The notes under the pieces are model-generated. The model ran no database searches. It saw only the letters and a program-made list of their open reading frames with translations, and was not told the origin of the DNA. The translations under genes and the position numbers were made by a program. Positions 14,565-22,852 of a DNA stretch of 33,221 nt are shown piece after piece; position 1 is the stretch's first letter, and the number at the start of each line of letters is the position of its first letter. The stretch comes from Acidobacteriaceae bacterium (GTDB taxonomy: Bacteria; Acidobacteriota; Terriglobia; Terriglobales; Acidobacteriaceae). The stretch covers positions 330 through 33,550 of the forward strand of contig PLSM01000055.1 in the NCBI GenBank assembly GCA_003165075.1, in the 5' to 3' direction.

Positions 14565-15743
14565 TCAATCGGGATTGTTACCACCTTGATGCGTTCCAAA
14601 AGAGTCAACCATCCGCGTTACTCCTGCGCGAAATTCTCCTTCCGGTCCCAACAGGCTCACCACCAGCCAGCCTGAGTCCTCCATCCCGAAGAAGTACCCC
14701 GGATGAACCCAGACCCCGCGCTCAAGCAGCTCCAGAACCGTCTGCTCGTCCGGTTTGATCGCCGGAATCCTCAGCACCGCATACCAGCCGCCCTCCGCCT
14801 CCAGCCTCTGCATCGCCTTCTGACCACTCAGTTGCCGGTCCAGCTCGGCAAGGTTGACCGCCGCCCGCCCCCGAATCTGCCTTTGGATCGCCTCCCTCCT
14901 CTCTAGCCACGCCGGCATCGCCCACTGCACCGGCGCGTTCATTGAGAGGAACGTGTCTGCAATTACCTCCAGCCGTTCAAGGGCCAGGCTGGCCTCAGGG
15001 CCGGTCGCCACAATCCATGCCGCTTTCATCTGCGGTAGCCCCGCAATCTTGCTCAACCCGCTCACCACAAAGACCGGTACGCCTTCAAGGCCTGCCGCAA
15101 AGCTTTGCGGCGCTCCGTCAAAGCCGTAGTCTAAAAACACCTCATCCACAATCAGCGACAGTTCATGATCCCGGCACAACTGCGCCAGTTCTTTCGCTTC
15201 CCAGGGCTTGGTAAAGTGGCCGGTGGGGTTGTTCGGGTGCACCAGCACGACGGCCCGCGTTTCTGCCGTCACGGCCCGCCGAAAGCCCTCCGGATCGATC
15301 TGCCAGCCGTAGTCGTAGACCAGCGGAGCCGCCTTCAGCCGCACGTCGTCCAGCCCCGCCAGAAAATCAAACAGCGGATATCCCGGTTGCGGCGCCAGGA
15401 TCTCGCTCCCCGGATCGCAGAGCAGCCTGAACAGAAAGCTGTAAGCCTCGCTCGTACTGGTGGTCAGCACCAGTTGCTCCGGCGCAACCGTCACTTCATG
15501 CCCGGCATAGTAGGCGCACACCGCCTCCCGCGCGCGCAGCATGCCCCGCGCCTGCGGATCGTAGTCAAGCGCCCGTTCGTCGGCCAGCGCCGCCACCAGT
15601 CCCTGGTCATATTCGAATCCGCATCGAGTTGGATTCGAGGCGGTCAGGTCGGCCACCGGCAGCCCTGCCTGCACGCGTCGCCGATGTGCGCGCGCCAGCT
15701 CGCTCTCCTCCGTATTCCAACCCGTCCTAAGCGAAAAACGCAT
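14565..15743 (-). CDS. PLP-dependent aminotransferase, class I/II fold
   Basis: A 392-residue fold-type I enzyme from ATG 15743 (an upstream TTG at 15746 is less likely). Visible residues include the ASNPT segment at 35-39, HPNNPTG at 169-175, the PLP-pyridine Asp D200 in LIVDEVFLDYG, and the Schiff-base Lys K232 in VSGLSKIAGLPQMK. It should move amino groups between amino acids and 2-oxo acids in the cytoplasm. The pattern is nearest to the aspartate/alanine aminotransferase-like group, but the substrate cannot be read from the sequence. It is divergent from the HAD hydrolase gene, 120 bp away. Confidence 0.9.
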   Translation of the reverse strand: MRFSLRTGWNTEESELARAHRRRVQAGLPVADLTASNPTRCGFEYDQGLVAALADERALDYDPQARGMLRAREAVCAYYAGHEVTVAPEQLVLTTSTSEAYSFLFRLLCDPGSEILAPQPGYPLFDFLAGLDDVRLKAAPLVYDYGWQIDPEGFRRAVTAETRAVVLVHPNNPTGHFTKPWEAKELAQLCRDHELSLIVDEVFLDYGFDGAPQSFAAGLEGVPVFVVSGLSKIAGLPQMKAAWIVATGPEASLALERLEVIADTFLSMNAPVQWAMPAWLERREAIQRQIRGRAAVNLAELDRQLSGQKAMQRLEAEGGWYAVLRIPAIKPDEQTVLELLERGVWVHPGYFFGMEDSGWLVVSLLGPEGEFRAGVTRMVDSFGTHQGGNNPD

Positions 15744-15863
15744 CAAGCCCTAGCCCATTCCTTGCCGCCGATACACGTCCTCAGCCGTCCGCTCCAAACT
15801 CATCATGCACAATAAAAGCAGGCGCCAGTTCCAACCATACACGGGCGTCCTACAGGAGGAACA

Positions 15864-16493
15864 TTGGCGCTGCGCGCGGTTGTCTTCGATTATGGAATGG
15901 TATTAACCGGCTCTCCCAACGCTGAAGCGCACGACGCTATGGTCCGCATCACCGGCCTTCCCGTTGACCGTTTTGAGAGCCTTTACTGGGCCGACCGTCA
16001 CGCCTACGACGAAGGCAAACTCACCGGCATCGCCTTCTGGCAAAAGTTTCTCCGCGAGGCCGGGCTCACCTTTCAGCCCGCTATCGTCGAAGAGATCAAC
16101 CGCCACGACGCCCGCATGTGGACCACGCAAAACCCCGCCATGCTTGCCTGGCAACTTCAGCTCAAGCAGCGCGGCCTGCTTACCGCCATCCTCTCCAACA
16201 TGGGCGATTCGGTACTCGAAAACATCCAGCGTGAATTCGACTGGCTCCCGCGCTTCGATGTGCTGGTCTGGAGCTTCCAACTTCGCATGGCCAAGCCCGA
16301 TCCCGCCATCTATCACCACACCCTTCAGCAGCTCGGCACGCGCGCTGAAGACACTCTCTTCATAGACGACAGGCTGGAAAACATCGAGGCCGCGGAAGCC
16401 CTCGGCATCAGAGCCATCCAGTTCTCCACCATCGATCGCCTCCGCGCAGACTTGCTCGCCGCCGGCCTCGATTCGGCTCTCCCGCTTCCTTAA
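15864..16493 (+). CDS. HAD-superfamily hydrolase
   Basis: A 209-residue protein with a TTG start at 15864, supported by a strong AGGAGG four bases upstream. HAD motif I is VFDYGMVL: the nucleophile D9 is present, but the second acidic residue is Gly (D-x-G), as in the YihX-like/epoxide-hydrolase-like subfamily. Motif II is in ILSNMGD, the motif III Lys in MAKPDPAIY, and motif IV is LFIDDRLENIEAA. A helical cap lies between motifs I and II. It is likely a small-molecule phosphatase; the substrate is unknown. Confidence 0.85.
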   Translation: MALRAVVFDYGMVLTGSPNAEAHDAMVRITGLPVDRFESLYWADRHAYDEGKLTGIAFWQKFLREAGLTFQPAIVEEINRHDARMWTTQNPAMLAWQLQLKQRGLLTAILSNMGDSVLENIQREFDWLPRFDVLVWSFQLRMAKPDPAIYHHTLQQLGTRAEDTLFIDDRLENIEAAEALGIRAIQFSTIDRLRADLLAAGLDSALPLP

Positions 16494-16513
16494 GGGACTG
16501 TCAGTTGCACGGC

Positions 16514-17326
16514 TCACCTGACTCGCGGCGCCCCAAGGTGGTAGCTCAACCCAAAATTCGCGTTCATTACGTCGAGGCCAGGGTTAACCGGCACCATAAA
16601 GGCATTGGAAAAATGAAAATCGCTGAATAGGCCCAGGCGGAGATCAACCCGGTCTGTCAGTCTGGTCTTCAAGCCTACTGCGGACTGCAAGCTGAAACTC
16701 TCGTACGTGGCCTCCTGAGAAAGTACCTTCTTATCGAAGACGAGAATTCCGCCCTTCGCCTCTAAATATGGCATCCAGGCTTTGTCGTTGCGCCACAACA
16801 TGCGGAAGCCGATCGGCGAAAACCCTACACCCGGCACAACTTCCCGCGCGGTTGTCGTCGGAGTGCCCCATATATCCGACTTGTCCGCCGTGTCTAGAAG
16901 AATCAGAGGCAAGATTTCCGCCACGTAGTCCATCCGTGCTTTTAGAAAATAGCCCCAGGAATGACGGTCGTACTCAACCCCACCCGTGTAGAGCTTGCAG
17001 CCTGACCCACTGGCAAATATCTTGTAGTGACCGTAAGAGGCCATTCCCTCTACGATGATCTCGCTCTCTACTGGTTCTTTTGCCCGAGTCTTCGTCTGCG
17101 CCACATTAGTCGTGCCTACGAGGGTGTCATTAACCACCGGAGCGGTTATCGCTACGGGCGTACCCGCTGCCGCCGGGGTCTCAGCTTCTTGGGTGTGCGC
17201 AATTTGCGGCGTGAGCAGGGAAAGTGTAACTAGGCCGCAAAGAAGGTGAACGAGAAGCGCTCCAGAAAGGAAACCATCGCGCCCACGCTCGACCGATTCA
17301 GGCTCGCAAATCCGGCTTGTACTCAA
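16514..17326 (-). CDS. PagL-like lipid A 3-O-deacylase (outer-membrane beta-barrel)
   Basis: A 270-residue protein from TTG 17326. The signal peptide is at about residues 18-45 (LLVHLLCGLVTLSLLTPQIA). A low-complexity Ala/Thr/Val linker follows, then a barrel of alternating strands. Near the C-terminus DFHFSNAFMVPVNPGL contains H238-x-S240. Pseudomonas PagL uses His126, Ser128 and Glu140. The spacing is identical here, with D252 in the Glu position. The family removes the 3-linked acyl chain from lipid A in the outer membrane, changing surface charge and immune recognition. The start is uncertain because no good ribosome binding site is visible. It is divergent from the GH3 gene. Confidence 0.7.
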   Translation of the reverse strand: MSTSRICEPESVERGRDGFLSGALLVHLLCGLVTLSLLTPQIAHTQEAETPAAAGTPVAITAPVVNDTLVGTTNVAQTKTRAKEPVESEIIVEGMASYGHYKIFASGSGCKLYTGGVEYDRHSWGYFLKARMDYVAEILPLILLDTADKSDIWGTPTTTAREVVPGVGFSPIGFRMLWRNDKAWMPYLEAKGGILVFDKKVLSQEATYESFSLQSAVGLKTRLTDRVDLRLGLFSDFHFSNAFMVPVNPGLDVMNANFGLSYHLGAPRVR

Positions 17327-17454
17327 GAGGTACCCGTCTAGATGGATCGGAGGAAACCAAGCCCGATCTCATAAAATATACAAATTTCTGAGCGCAAGTA
17401 TAGCGCACTTCTGACGCAATCCATCAACAAGCAATTAGATCCCAGAGCATCCGA

Positions 17455-17467
17455 AGCACTCAGTGCT
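17455..17467. promoter_or_regulatory. Perfect 13-bp palindrome in the pagL-like/GH3 gap
   Basis: AGCACT-C-AGTGCT is a perfect dyad. It lies about midway in the 295-bp divergent gap between the PagL-like gene and the GH3 gene, and may be an operator for either. No promoter boxes could be fixed with confidence. Apart from this dyad I see nothing in the gap. Confidence 0.3.
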
Positions 17468-17621
17468 GCATACAACTGTTGCCCCTATGTTCTACACTGG
17501 CTTGCTGTTCGAATGATACTCAGCTTAATCGTTTATCTTGCTAATCAATCCGAACAATCGATAGCGACGGTTGCATCTCACGACAAACACCAACCGTCTA
17601 TAACGACAGCAGGGGACAATC

Positions 17622-20333
17622 ATGACATCCATGCACATTGGAAGAGTATTGCGCGCGACCAGACGGCCCGTGTTGGGAGTAGCAGTTTGCGCACTCAGCG
17701 CAGCGCTTGCGCTGGCGCAGACCGTGCCCGTAGTCACAGGCGATGCCCGGGTGGACAAGCTTCTCAGCCAGATGACGCTCAAGGAAAAGCTCACGCTGAT
17801 CCATGGCACACAAGAGGACCCGGCGGTCTACCAGGCCCAGGCCGGTTATCTCGGCGGTGTTCCGCGCCTCGGCATTCCGGGCCTCCGCTTTGCCGATGGA
17901 CCGCCGGGCGTGCTCACGCGCCATCCGTCGCAGGGCGAAACCGCCACCATGGGTGTCGCCGCCACCTTCAGCCGCAAAGACGCTGAAGACAACGGCATCG
18001 TCATCGGCCGCGAAGCCCGCGCCCTGGGCATCGACGTCTCCCTGCAGCCCTTTGTCAACATCGACCGCGACCTTCAATTTGGCCGCGGTTACAACACCTT
18101 CGGCGAGGATCCGTTCCTCACTGGCCAGATGGGCGCCGCCGAAATCACCGGCATTCAATCGCAGCATGTCATGGCCCAGGTCAAGCACTACGTGGCCTAT
18201 GACTCCAACAGCGGCAACATCTTCGTCGATGACCAGGCATTGCACGAAATCTACGTGGCCCCGTTTGATGCCGCCGTCAAGGCGGGTGTCTCGTCCATCA
18301 TGTGCTCTTACAACCGCCTCAATGGAACCTTTGCCTGCGGCAACGATTCGACGCTGACCAAAATCCTCCGCGACGAGATCGGCTTCAAGGGCTTCGTCAC
18401 CTCTGACTGGGGCGCAGTCCATGGCGTCACCTTCCTCAACGCCGGGCTCGATATGGAAATGCCCGGCCCGCCGCCAAAGGACGCTGGATTCTCGATTCCT
18501 TCCTTCTTTGACTTGCTGCCGGTTCAGCCGCCGCCTGCGCGCAAACTGGAAGCCGGAGAGCCGATCGAGACGATGTTTGGCGGGCATATTCCCGAAGAAC
18601 CCAAACAGGTATGGGACGGCATGGGCGACTTTGGAGTCAAACTTGATCCCAAGAAGATGCCCGACGCCCTAAAGGACGGCACCGTCAACGAGGCCGCCAT
18701 CACCCGCGCCGCCGGCCGTGTGCTATACGAGATCGTGCATTTCGGCTATCTCGACGGCCAGTCCAAGCACGAAGTCACCGAGCAAGCTATCGAAGCCAAC
18801 GCCAAAATCATTGAGAAGACCGGCGAAGACGCTGCCGTGCTGCTCAAGAACGAAGGCGCGCTCCTGCCCCTCAAGGCCGCCGATCTCGATTCTGTCGTCC
18901 TCATCGGTCCCACCGCCGGCCAGGTGGATTCGATCGGCACCAGCGGCGAGCGCTCGGTGGGTCTACCCTGGCGTCAGGTCGGTCCCCTCGAAGCGATGCG
19001 CAAGATCTCCGGCAATCCGAACATCCAGTTTGCCGTGAACGACGACATGACCGGCTCTGTAGTGCCCGCCGCTGTCCTGAGCCACGACGGCCAGCCCGGC
19101 CTGCTGCGCACCGGCTCCGGCGTTTCGCAAACCGACCCTGAACTCAACTTCACCGTCAAAGGCGGCAACGCTCTTCCGCCAAACTCCAAAATGACCTGGA
19201 AGGGCACGCTCACCCCGCCGCATGCCGGGAATTACTGGCTCTATCTCCAGGCGCTGGGCACCAATGCCCGCATCGCCATCGACGGCAAACGCCTGGCCGC
19301 GACCGGAGCCTTTCAGGGCGGGGTCCATGGCGACATTCTCCAGGCCAACCAGGACAACGCCATCCCCACCACCGATGGTCTCGACAACGTACGCCGCCCG
19401 GTCGAGCTGACCGCCGGACCGCACCAGATCGAAATCGCGATTACCCCCGACACTTCCAACTCCCCCGTCCAGGTGCGCTTCAACTGGTACGCACCCGAGC
19501 AGCGCAAGGCCGACCACGATGCCGCCATTGCCGCCGCCAAAAGCGCCAAGGTTGCCGTAGTCTTCCTGTGGACGCGTCTCGAACCCGTCTTCGGCCTGCC
19601 CGGCGACCAGAATCAGCTTGTCGACGAGGTAGCCGCCGTCAACCCCAACACCGTCGTGGTGCTCAACACCAGCCAGCCCGTTGCCCTGCCCTGGGTGGAC
19701 AAGGTAAAGGCCGTCCTCCAGATGTGGTGGCCCGGCGATGAAGGTGGCTGGTCCACTGCCAACCTGCTGCTGGGCAACGCCAGCCCCGCTGGTCGCCTGC
19801 CCGTCACCTGGGGCAAGCGGCTTGAGGATTACCCCGCCACCGATCCCAACCATCCCGAGCGTTCCTTCAAAGGCGTCGACGGCAAGACCACCTACAGCGA
19901 GGGTGTGAATGTGGGCTATCGCTGGTTCGACTTTGCGAAGGTCGATCCGCTCTTCGCCTTTGGCCACGGCCTCAGCTACACCACCTTTGCCTACTCCGGC
20001 CTGAAGGTCCAGAAAGCCTCCAACGGCGGCCTCGATGTCAGCGTCGACATTAAGAACACCGGCAGCGCGGCCTCTGACGAAGTTCCGCAGGTCTACCTCG
20101 GCGCACCCAGTCAGGTTCCCGCCGGCGTTCAATTCCCGGTGCGCGCCCTGGCAGCATTCGACCGCGTTCACTTCGACGCGGGCCAGTCGAAGACCGTCAC
20201 TCTCCACGTCCCGCTCCGCCAGTTGCAGTATTGGTCCACGGCCGACGGCAAATGGATCACCGCAACCGGCGGGCGCACGGTCAGCGTAGGCGCATCCTCC
20301 CGCGACCTGCGCCTCAACCAAACCATCAACTAG
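17622..20333 (+). CDS. Glycoside hydrolase family 3 beta-glucosidase with PA14 domain
   Basis: A 903-residue exported enzyme from ATG 17622 (AGGGGAC upstream). The signal peptide covers 1-32. The GH3 N-terminal barrel runs from about 40 to 340, with the substrate-binding segment FGRGYNTFGEDPFL (153-166), the K-H pair in AQVKHYVAYD, and the nucleophile D262 in VTSDWGA. The C-terminal alpha/beta domain is interrupted by a PA14-type sugar-binding domain (about 520-625; GNYWLYLQALGTNARIAIDG). It resumes with MWWPGDEGGWSTANLLLGNA, in which the Glu is the likely acid/base, and ends with an Fn3-like domain (VSVDIKNTGSAASDEVPQVY). It should release terminal beta-linked glucose from oligosaccharides or plant glycosides in the periplasm. 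Confidence 0.93.
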   Translation: MTSMHIGRVLRATRRPVLGVAVCALSAALALAQTVPVVTGDARVDKLLSQMTLKEKLTLIHGTQEDPAVYQAQAGYLGGVPRLGIPGLRFADGPPGVLTRHPSQGETATMGVAATFSRKDAEDNGIVIGREARALGIDVSLQPFVNIDRDLQFGRGYNTFGEDPFLTGQMGAAEITGIQSQHVMAQVKHYVAYDSNSGNIFVDDQALHEIYVAPFDAAVKAGVSSIMCSYNRLNGTFACGNDSTLTKILRDEIGFKGFVTSDWGAVHGVTFLNAGLDMEMPGPPPKDAGFSIPSFFDLLPVQPPPARKLEAGEPIETMFGGHIPEEPKQVWDGMGDFGVKLDPKKMPDALKDGTVNEAAITRAAGRVLYEIVHFGYLDGQSKHEVTEQAIEANAKIIEKTGEDAAVLLKNEGALLPLKAADLDSVVLIGPTAGQVDSIGTSGERSVGLPWRQVGPLEAMRKISGNPNIQFAVNDDMTGSVVPAAVLSHDGQPGLLRTGSGVSQTDPELNFTVKGGNALPPNSKMTWKGTLTPPHAGNYWLYLQALGTNARIAIDGKRLAATGAFQGGVHGDILQANQDNAIPTTDGLDNVRRPVELTAGPHQIEIAITPDTSNSPVQVRFNWYAPEQRKADHDAAIAAAKSAKVAVVFLWTRLEPVFGLPGDQNQLVDEVAAVNPNTVVVLNTSQPVALPWVDKVKAVLQMWWPGDEGGWSTANLLLGNASPAGRLPVTWGKRLEDYPATDPNHPERSFKGVDGKTTYSEGVNVGYRWFDFAKVDPLFAFGHGLSYTTFAYSGLKVQKASNGGLDVSVDIKNTGSAASDEVPQVYLGAPSQVPAGVQFPVRALAAFDRVHFDAGQSKTVTLHVPLRQLQYWSTADGKWITATGGRTVSVGASSRDLRLNQTIN

Positions 20334-20364
20334 AAGATCGTCGATTCGAGTGTGAACAAGAACT

Positions 20365-20402
20365 TGGGTGTCTCAGGTCCGGATTTTCGGACCTGGGATA
20401 CC
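20365..20402. repeat. GGGTG-type palindromic repeat, copy 1
   Basis: TGGGTG followed by a hairpin: CAGGTCCG (20374-20381) and CGGACCTG (20388-20395) around GATTTT, extended by three more pairs including one wobble. It lies about 30 bases after the GH3 stop and may also serve as its terminator. It shares layout and core with the copies at 20443 and 21679. Confidence 0.65.
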
Positions 20403-20442
20403 ACGAATCTCACCGACACGGCTGACTGATTAATTATGAATC

Positions 20443-20484
20443 TGGGTGCCCCATCCTTGAATCGTTGTGTGATTCAAGGGTGGG
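20443..20484. repeat. GGGTGCCCCA-type palindromic repeat, copy 2
   Basis: TGGGTGCCCCA leads into a 14-bp stem: CCTTGAATC (20455-20463) and GATTCAAGG (20471-20479) plus five outer pairs, one of them a wobble, with a seven-base loop. The stem ends three bases beyond the stop of the minus-strand gene at 20488, so it probably terminates that gene as well as backing up GH3 termination. Confidence 0.65.
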
Positions 20485-20487
20485 AAG

Positions 20488-21045
20488 CTACTTCTTCGCA
20501 GAGGGAATAACTCTGAGAAGTTTGGCTTCGATAAAGGGCGCCCATGTCCTCCCATCGACTGAGACTTCGCCGGTCTCGGTCGCGCTCTTCAAGTCCGGGG
20601 AAAATACGAGTGGCATCTTCAACAGATATGGCTTGCCCGCAAGGATGAACTTTCCTGTCCAGGTGAATGTATTTCCGTTAGGGACTAATGTCCCTGAGAA
20701 TATAGATCCATCGGCGTAGTACCAGTTACTTGAAAAGTCTTTGTTTGATGGATCGTATGTGTCTATGCCAAGGGCGACGGTCATACCCGATCCCTTTTGC
20801 TTCTCAATCGTCCACATGACGAAGCCGCCTAGAGTCATTTGAGTGGTGGCTTCGCCTGCGATCTCGCCACCAGGTCCCCAGGGCCCGGGCTTGACCTCTC
20901 CTTCGTACTTCCAATGTCCAACGAGCGCATGCAATTTTGTTAGTTGAGGGTCGGGCTTGGGATCTTGCTGGGCAGATGCCGTGGCCTGCATGGCAAAGAG
21001 CAACGTTGCGGCGAGAAGCGAAGGCAAGAGCTTGAATCGATGCAT
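20488..21045 (-). CDS. Secreted DUF1579-like protein
   Basis: A 185-residue protein from ATG 21045, chosen for AGGAGG six bases upstream and the immediate signal peptide (LLPSLLAATLLFAMQATASA, ending near residue 25). The mature part has the DUF1579-like opening LTKLHALVGHWKYEGEVKPG, then strand-rich segments (MTLGGFVMWTIEKQKGSGMT, NTFTWTGKFILAG). Members of this group have a lipocalin-like barrel and unknown function. The frame upstream to 21258 is not coding-like. It lies between palindromic repeats and converges with the GH3 gene. Confidence 0.75.
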   Translation of the reverse strand: MHRFKLLPSLLAATLLFAMQATASAQQDPKPDPQLTKLHALVGHWKYEGEVKPGPWGPGGEIAGEATTQMTLGGFVMWTIEKQKGSGMTVALGIDTYDPSNKDFSSNWYYADGSIFSGTLVPNGNTFTWTGKFILAGKPYLLKMPLVFSPDLKSATETGEVSVDGRTWAPFIEAKLLRVIPSAKK

Positions 21046-21678
21046 AGGGTTCCTCCTGGCAGATTTCCCTCCCGAGAGAGCCTGGAATAGGCGGGATGGG
21101 AATAGCGCGACTGAGGGATTATGCCCCCGATTCCTGCTCCGACAGTGCAGGTAGGCGCACCGAGTGAGTGTGTACCATATCTTGTTGACGATGAATGTGA
21201 TGGCCGATACTGGCCCCTGATAATACCCGAGCTTTGCCGGGTGCCCCGCCTTAATCAAGCCACAAGAGTGGGTGCCCTACCCATCCACAGTTTCCTCGTG
21301 GAAAGGTAGGAGGCCGCAAACCTCGACCGCGACGAGCTTCACTTCTCCGGCCCTGTGCCCCGTCTCCTGCTCATGACCTATGAGTCGCAAGCTCCCCAAG
21401 GGAACTTTGCAGATTATTTCCTTGGCTTCTTGCACAATGGAAGAGAAGTAAAAAGAAGGCCGAGCGAACAGCTCCACCAAAGAGTTGCCGTAAGTCCTTT
21501 CCTGAGAAGATTCTGCGGCCAACCCCAATGTTCTCAATATTTTAGCGCCGAGCCTGTTCGCTAAGTCCTTTAAGATCAAGAATTTCCCTACAGAATAGGG
21601 GGAGTGGGGTACCCCTGCAAAGCCGGACACCCGAGGTCCCGGAGGCCAGGTGGCCCGCGTCTGAACCGCCGATAGAAA
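21046..21678. other. Repeat-bearing non-coding stretch
   Basis: About 630 bases without a supported gene. Two degenerate repeat cores, GGGTGCCC at 21239-21246 and 21270-21277, form an incomplete copy of the palindromic repeat family. A minus-strand frame (stop at 21277) reads KFLILKDLANRLGAKILRTL and SLVELFARPSFYFSSIVQEA in its middle, which looks somewhat protein-like. It has no start signal, and its N-terminal part is repeat sequence. It may be a relic gene; I would not annotate it as functional. Confidence 0.4.
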
Positions 21679-21712
21679 TGGGTGCCCCAGGTCTGAATTT
21701 TCAGACCTGGGA
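21679..21712. repeat. GGGTGCCCCA-type palindromic repeat, copy 3
   Basis: TGGGTGCCCCA with a perfect 11-bp stem: CCCAGGTCTGA (21686-21696) and TCAGACCTGGG (21701-21711), loop ATTT. It is closely similar to copy 1 (CAGGTCYG arms around a T-rich loop), with paired changes that keep the stem. It lies 18 bases after the rhaT stop and probably acts as the terminator of the rhamnose cluster. Confidence 0.7.
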
Positions 21713-21729
21713 TCGCTCCACACCCATCC

Positions 21730-22806
21730 TCAGCGCATCTGTAAATAGTTCCCGTATCCCACGATCACCGTCGAGCCGACCAGCGTGACCAGCGTCAGCG
21801 CCAGCAGCAGCTTGGTGCGCACACTCACACCGCTCCATTCCTTCAGCCCGATGCCCCACAGGGTGCTGAAGATGATGATGCTGGCATTCAGCAGCGTCCA
21901 GCTTGAAAACTTGTAGCGGCCCATCTGCGACTGCCCCATGGTGTAGAAGAAGAACTGCATATACCAGATCCCACCGGCCAGCATGGAGAAGAAATAGTTC
22001 CCGAACAGTGACGGCGCCTTGGTGGCTGCCGCAATGTTCTCCGCGGGAATCTTCAGGTACTCGCCATAGGTGCGATTCCGCATGCTCAGAATGATGCACC
22101 ACACAAAGTTCGTGACGAACCCGCCGGCCACAATCACCACCAGCCCCGGCAGCCCCTGCCACACCGTGCTCGTCCCATGCGCCACCGTTGCCTCGTTGAT
22201 CGGTGTCGCGGCGTCCAGGCCGAAGGCGAAGCACGCGCTCATCACGCCCGCAAACACGCCCACCATCAGGCCGAGTTTCAGATTGAATTCCTTGACGCTG
22301 GCTTGCTTCTGCTCGTGGGAGAGTTCGCCTTCCTTTGAGAGTCCCGCTGCCCCGGCAAACAGGATGCCCAACACGCAAACAGCCAGACCGATCAGCGTCA
22401 CCACCCCTGACCGCTGTGCCAGCAGTTGTCCAAACTGGCCGTGAAAGATCGGCGGTAGTAGCGTGCCGAAGACCGCGTTGTTGCCCATCGCCACAGCCAT
22501 GCCCAGGGACATGCCCAGGTAGCGCATGGTGAGTCCGAAGGTTAGTCCTCCCACTCCCCACAGCACGCCAAAGATAAATGTCCAGAACAGTGTTGACGGC
22601 GAGGTTCCCTGCAGCACGCTCACCAGGTCCTTGGTCAGCGCACCTGCAAAAAACCACGGCGCGATGATCCAGCTCATCACACCGCCAGCCAGCCAGAAAG
22701 TCTCCCAGGACCAGCCGCGCACTTTGCGGAACGGGACGTAGAAGCTGGCCGATGCCAGGCCACCCATCCAGCTCAGAAATACTCCCAATATCGGATTCGC
22801 ACCCAC
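21730..22806 (-). CDS. rhaT: L-rhamnose/proton symporter
   Basis: A 358-residue inner-membrane protein (E. coli RhaT has 344) with about ten helices. Family-typical segments run throughout: MGANPILGVFLSWMGGLASA, SFYVPFRKVRGWSWETFWL, GVGGLTFGLTMRYLGMSLGM and AVAMGNNAVFGTLLPPIF, then FFSMLAGGIWYMQFFFYTMG and a final IIFSTLWGIGLKEWSG. It imports L-rhamnose with a proton. The start is GTG 22806, with AGGAGAG about ten bases upstream. It lies 46 bases after the GH78 stop on the same strand, so it takes up the sugar that the two rhamnosidases release. No rhaBAD-type genes are nearby. Confidence 0.93.
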   Translation of the reverse strand: MGANPILGVFLSWMGGLASASFYVPFRKVRGWSWETFWLAGGVMSWIIAPWFFAGALTKDLVSVLQGTSPSTLFWTFIFGVLWGVGGLTFGLTMRYLGMSLGMAVAMGNNAVFGTLLPPIFHGQFGQLLAQRSGVVTLIGLAVCVLGILFAGAAGLSKEGELSHEQKQASVKEFNLKLGLMVGVFAGVMSACFAFGLDAATPINEATVAHGTSTVWQGLPGLVVIVAGGFVTNFVWCIILSMRNRTYGEYLKIPAENIAAATKAPSLFGNYFFSMLAGGIWYMQFFFYTMGQSQMGRYKFSSWTLLNASIIIFSTLWGIGLKEWSGVSVRTKLLLALTLVTLVGSTVIVGYGNYLQMR

Positions 22807-22852
22807 GATGATTCACTCTCCTATCTTTCTCGATCTGTCCGCCCGCGTATTC

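Noticed and set aside
18963..20321. 452-residue open frame on the minus strand
   Set aside because: Antisense of the GH3 gene, Gly/Val/Ala-rich with no family resemblance. The same holds for 17598-18587.
21701..22816. 371-residue open frame on the minus strand
   Set aside because: Out-of-frame shadow of rhaT. The RhaT frame has membrane helices and clear family sequence; this one has neither.
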